Below are positions 8,043 through 10,575 of a stretch of DNA of 10,575 bases, in pieces. Under the pieces are notes generated by a model. The model was not told the origin of the DNA and did no database searches. It saw only the letters and a program-made list of their open reading frames with translations. The stretch spans positions 1 through 10,575 of the forward strand of contig JAFWXB010000346.1 in NCBI GenBank assembly GCA_017523185.1, given 5' to 3'. This stretch comes from Lachnospiraceae bacterium (GTDB lineage: Bacteria > Bacillota_A > Clostridia > Lachnospirales > Lachnospiraceae). How positions within the stretch are numbered: the stretch's first letter is position 1; every line of letters starts with the position of its first letter. The position numbers were made by a program, and so were the translations under genes.

Positions 8043-8180
8043 TCCGATTTCGCTATAGTTCTAAACGAATAACTGCTTTTGCAGTTTATCCGGTGTTCCT
8101 TGTACTCCACCTGATATAAATAAGTCTTTCTCGCCTCTTAATACTCCACGTATTTAAAGCGATGAACTTATTTCATTCGA
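8020..8180 (-). other. Structured intergenic leader between yjjW and nupO (possible cis-regulatory RNA)
   Basis: No gene is visible in this gap. In the minus-strand sequence there is a 5-bp hairpin AATAC/GTATT (8140-8154), a perfect 6-bp hairpin AACTGC-AAAA-GCAGTT (8071-8086), and a long-range 6-bp pairing CGGATA (8087-8092) with TATCCG (8030-8035) that encloses the second hairpin and stacks directly on it. The strand 8030-8034 can instead pair locally with 8042-8046, so two folds compete. The 8-base word GTGGAGTA occurs twice (8103-8110 and 8142-8149). I cannot match it to a known riboswitch class, and no typical terminator is present. Confidence 0.35.
8071..8086. repeat. Perfect hairpin AACTGC-TTTT-GCAGTT
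   Basis: A 6-bp perfect stem with a 4-base loop, AAAA in the minus-strand RNA, lies 95 bp past the yjjW stop. It lacks a following T-run in either direction, so it is not a normal terminator. It is the most stable local element of the leader upstream of nupO. Confidence 0.55.
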
Positions 8181-9023
8181 TTAAATGATAATAATTTCCT
8201 GAAATCCCATTCCCTTTAGAATTTCTTCTAATTCCTCCAAGTATGTCCTTGATGGGATTTCGAAAGTTCGATATTCTTCTCGAACACCTATTGGTCTGTA
8301 CGCAATTAATTTTATACGAAATGACCCATATGGTAAAAATTGTGACAAAAACATTCCCATATTTTTTACACTTTCCATTGTATCATATAAATCCGGTACA
8401 ATAACTGCCCTGACCTCGTATAATTTCTTACGTTCAGCTAAATATGCTGTATTCTTTAAAACAATTTCATTCGAAACATCTGTAATTTTCTGATGTTCTG
8501 CATTATCAAATGCTTTGATATCTATCATAACACCATCTGTAACTTCTAATAAATCTTCTTGTTCTTCAAAAGAAATTGTTCCATTTGTATCAATCAGAGT
8601 TGTAAGCCCATCTTTTTTAGCAAGAATAAATAATTCTTTTAAAAAATCCGGTCTTAACATACATTCTCCACCTGAAACAGTAATTCCACGAATAAAAGGA
8701 ATTTGTTTTTTTACTTTTTGATAAACTTCTTCGACGGAAAGTGTATATGTACGAGGTGAACTATCATGTGGACACACATGTATACAAGTATCACATTCCA
8801 TACATTTTTTCTCATCATATATAATATTGCCCATTTCTCCGATTGTAAGTGCACCAACCGGACAATTTTTTACACAAATGCCACATTGTTGACACATTCC
8901 TCTTGTTTCAGGATTATGACAATATTTACAATTTATATTACAACCTTGCAGAAAGACAGCCGTTCGATTTCCGGGACCATCTACGCTGCTAAAGGGAATT
9001 ATCTTATTAATTACTGCTTTCAT
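8181..9023 (-). CDS. yjjW: YjjW-family glycyl radical enzyme activase (radical SAM, PFL-activase-like)
   Basis: This radical SAM enzyme should reductively cleave S-adenosylmethionine and abstract a hydrogen from the glycyl radical site of its partner, here the adjacent YjjI. The 280-aa protein starts MKAVINKIIPFSSVDGPGNR, the usual GRE-activase N-terminus. The SAM-cluster motif is Cys28-xxx-Cys32-xx-Cys35. Two ferredoxin-like CxxCxxCxxxCP sets follow, at 44-54 and 74-84, inserted as in other GRE activases with auxiliary [4Fe-4S] clusters. SGGE at 117-120 is the SAM-binding motif. The ATG is 10 nt after the yjjI stop, with only a weak ribosome binding site, which suggests translational coupling. 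PflA lacks the ferredoxin insert; pairing with YjjI supports YjjW over other clustered activases. Confidence 0.93.
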   Translation of the reverse strand: MKAVINKIIPFSSVDGPGNRTAVFLQGCNINCKYCHNPETRGMCQQCGICVKNCPVGALTIGEMGNIIYDEKKCMECDTCIHVCPHDSSPRTYTLSVEEVYQKVKKQIPFIRGITVSGGECMLRPDFLKELFILAKKDGLTTLIDTNGTISFEEQEDLLEVTDGVMIDIKAFDNAEHQKITDVSNEIVLKNTAYLAERKKLYEVRAVIVPDLYDTMESVKNMGMFLSQFLPYGSFRIKLIAYRPIGVREEYRTFEIPSRTYLEELEEILKGMGFQEIIII

Positions 9024-9033
9024 GAAACTTTTA

Positions 9034-10572
9034 TTAACGAACCTTTCTATTTAATGCATGTCCGTTTTTTGATGCTCCTGATGCCAATCCGGTTGTATTT
9101 AATACAACTGCATTTCCTGCATCTAACTTTTCAATTTCAGAACGTTTTGCAAGATATCCTGTTACACGCACAACATCACTATCGCTAGAATAAAATGACA
9201 AATAGCGAATCTGTTTTTGGAATGCACCTTTGATAATATCAAGCACAAATTCCGGATTTTTGTGTACCGTGATATCAATTGGGAAAATATCACCCGTTCC
9301 GGATGGAAAATACTTGTGAAACATACTCATAACCATTAATTGGTCGACAAGTTCTTCCGGTTCTTCACCAATCGGAATACGTGTTCCCGGTGTAACACAT
9401 TCATCTTGTGCAAGTCCTACTTGTGCATGAAGCAGAAAATGATTATCTGCAATTTCACAATATGGATTTTCATGTGCATCATTAAATGCTTTGATAATAT
9501 CCATAATTTCCACGCCAAGACGATTTGCTTCTTCATCATGTCCAAAACGACCTGTCTTTCCTTCTTTTTCCAAAAGAATATTAACTGCATCTGCTAAACC
9601 TACAAGACCAAACATTGCTGTAAAACGTTCTCGTTTAATAAAACCTTCTTTTGCTAAAAAATGTGATTCAAAAAATCCACTTTCTTCTACTTCAAAGCGA
9701 ATACGTTCGTCCATATAATCAGCCATTACTTGCATTACATATGGAAGTTCTTTTTCTTTAAAATCTGCAATATTTTTTGCTCTTTTTGCAATATTCCCAA
9801 GAATTAAACGACAAAGTGTATATGCACCTCCACCTAAGGATAAGCCATTATAACAACTTGCAATTACATATTTCTCAGATAATTCTGTTTGAAACATCTT
9901 GTGATTCGCAAAACTAGGTTTTGCACTTTCTAATGCACAACGAATCGCACATAATGCAAATTCATCTTCCGTAACACCATCTTCATATTTCATTGTAAGA
10001 TTTGGAACAGCGTGTTGCAATTCTGTTTCTACTTCCAATAAAATCTTACCTGCTTTTGTTGCCTTTGGTCCAATATTTGCATGTGCAAATGCATCTAATA
10101 CGGTTTTATCAATATGTGTCATAAACATTTTGATAAGTTTTTTTGCTTGTTTTTCGTCTACCGTATCAATAAATGGTTCTAAAAGTTCATCTAACTGTCC
10201 CAAATATACAGGATAATTTGTAATACTTGGTACATGTTTATAAAAAATAAGCAATGTATTTAATGCTTCATATAAATCAGAAGGTGGTGCAAGTTCCAAA
10301 AATTGACATCCCTCTTGCATTAATTTTATATAATCCGGTACGATATAACGTGGACGCATTGGAGCATGACCTTCAAACAAATCACAAATACATTGATTTT
10401 CTCCATAATACAGTTCTTCAAATCCTTCCGGAAGTTGTAACACTTCTAACATAGAATCTGCTGTATTAGCAAGATTTGTAAGTTTCTGCTCATGCGTTAA
10501 TGTCTTACTTGTAATAATATCATATATTTGAGCTCTTGTTTGCTCTACAAGTTCCATGGAAATTGCTCGCAT
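9034..10572 (-). CDS. yjjI: YjjI-family (DUF3029) glycyl radical enzyme, substrate unknown; start near window edge
   Basis: This is an anaerobic radical enzyme of the YjjI family, about 512 aa, close to the roughly 516 aa of E. coli YjjI and much shorter than pyruvate formate-lyase. Near the C-terminus RVTGY (469-473) is the glycyl radical loop, with Gly472 the predicted radical site. The N-terminal half has the family stretches ICDLFEGHAPMRPRY (62-76) and SITNYPVYLGQLDELL (116-131). Candidate thiyl-radical cysteines lie in the segment with Cys240 (ASCYNGLSLGGGAY) and Cys254. The ATG at 10572 is taken as start, but the frame is still open at the last base and no ribosome binding site is in view, so a few more residues may precede it. 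YjjI has no firmly established reaction. Confidence 0.92.
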   Translation of the reverse strand: MRAISMELVEQTRAQIYDIITSKTLTHEQKLTNLANTADSMLEVLQLPEGFEELYYGENQCICDLFEGHAPMRPRYIVPDYIKLMQEGCQFLELAPPSDLYEALNTLLIFYKHVPSITNYPVYLGQLDELLEPFIDTVDEKQAKKLIKMFMTHIDKTVLDAFAHANIGPKATKAGKILLEVETELQHAVPNLTMKYEDGVTEDEFALCAIRCALESAKPSFANHKMFQTELSEKYVIASCYNGLSLGGGAYTLCRLILGNIAKRAKNIADFKEKELPYVMQVMADYMDERIRFEVEESGFFESHFLAKEGFIKRERFTAMFGLVGLADAVNILLEKEGKTGRFGHDEEANRLGVEIMDIIKAFNDAHENPYCEIADNHFLLHAQVGLAQDECVTPGTRIPIGEEPEELVDQLMVMSMFHKYFPSGTGDIFPIDITVHKNPEFVLDIIKGAFQKQIRYLSFYSSDSDVVRVTGYLAKRSEIEKLDAGNAVVLNTTGLASGASKNGHALNRKVR

Positions 10573-10575
10573 AAT

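Noticed and set aside
8061..8153. A 30-codon open, protein-like stretch on the minus strand in the yjjW-nupO gap
   Set aside because: It has no ATG, GTG or TTG start and no ribosome binding site, is bounded by stops on both sides, and overlaps the palindromic hairpin. A gene remnant cannot be excluded but is not supported.
8020..8180. A purine riboswitch, T-box or THF riboswitch before the nucleoside importer
   Set aside because: Their conserved cores are not found; AGGTGGAGTACAAGG only superficially resembles the T-box AGGGUGGNACCGCG element.
1..10575. Plus-strand genes, CRISPR arrays, tRNA or rRNA genes, insertion sequences
   Set aside because: Plus-strand open frames lie opposite the conserved minus-strand genes and lack family motifs and ribosome binding sites; no array-like repeats, RNA gene cores or transposase motifs were seen.

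Overview
This is an AT-rich stretch from a low-GC, anaerobic Gram-positive bacterium, most likely a clostridial or Lachnospiraceae-type organism. Three things point there: strong AGGAGG-type ribosome binding sites, a purine/pyrimidine salvage set with a BMP-type ABC nucleoside importer, and an oxygen-sensitive glycyl radical enzyme with its activase. Every gene I can support is on the minus strand, so the biological reading order runs from the right end of the window to the left.

In that order the window holds: (1) yjjI, a YjjI-family (DUF3029) glycyl radical enzyme of unknown substrate, whose start lies at or just beyond the right edge; (2) yjjW, its radical-SAM activase with two extra ferredoxin-type clusters, 10 nt downstream; (3) a 191-bp gap with RNA-like inverted repeats and a possible promoter/operator; (4) nupO-nupP-nupQ, the ATPase and two permeases of a BMP-family nucleoside ABC importer, tightly packed; (5) cdd, cytidine deaminase; (6) deoC, deoxyribose-phosphate aldolase; (7) a strong hairpin with a T-run between deoC and deoB; (8) deoB, phosphopentomutase; (9) add, adenosine deaminase; (10) a 420-bp AT-rich gap with inverted repeats and a likely promoter; (11) the first 88 codons of lepA (EF4), cut by the left edge.

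The centre reads as one nucleoside-scavenging pathway: import (NupOPQ), deamination of (deoxy)cytidine and (deoxy)adenosine (Cdd, Add), isomerisation of (deoxy)ribose-1-phosphate to the 5-phosphate (DeoB), and cleavage of deoxyribose-5-phosphate to glyceraldehyde-3-phosphate and acetaldehyde (DeoC). Two expected parts are absent from the window: the BMP substrate-binding lipoprotein and any nucleoside phosphorylase.

The most interesting point is the placement of yjjI-yjjW directly upstream of this pathway. In E. coli yjjW-yjjI also lie beside the deoCABD operon, although arranged divergently. The association across distant phyla suggests that the uncharacterised glycyl radical enzyme acts in, or next to, nucleoside/deoxyribose catabolism. 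The second is the 8020-8180 leader, where one strand can pair with either of two partners.
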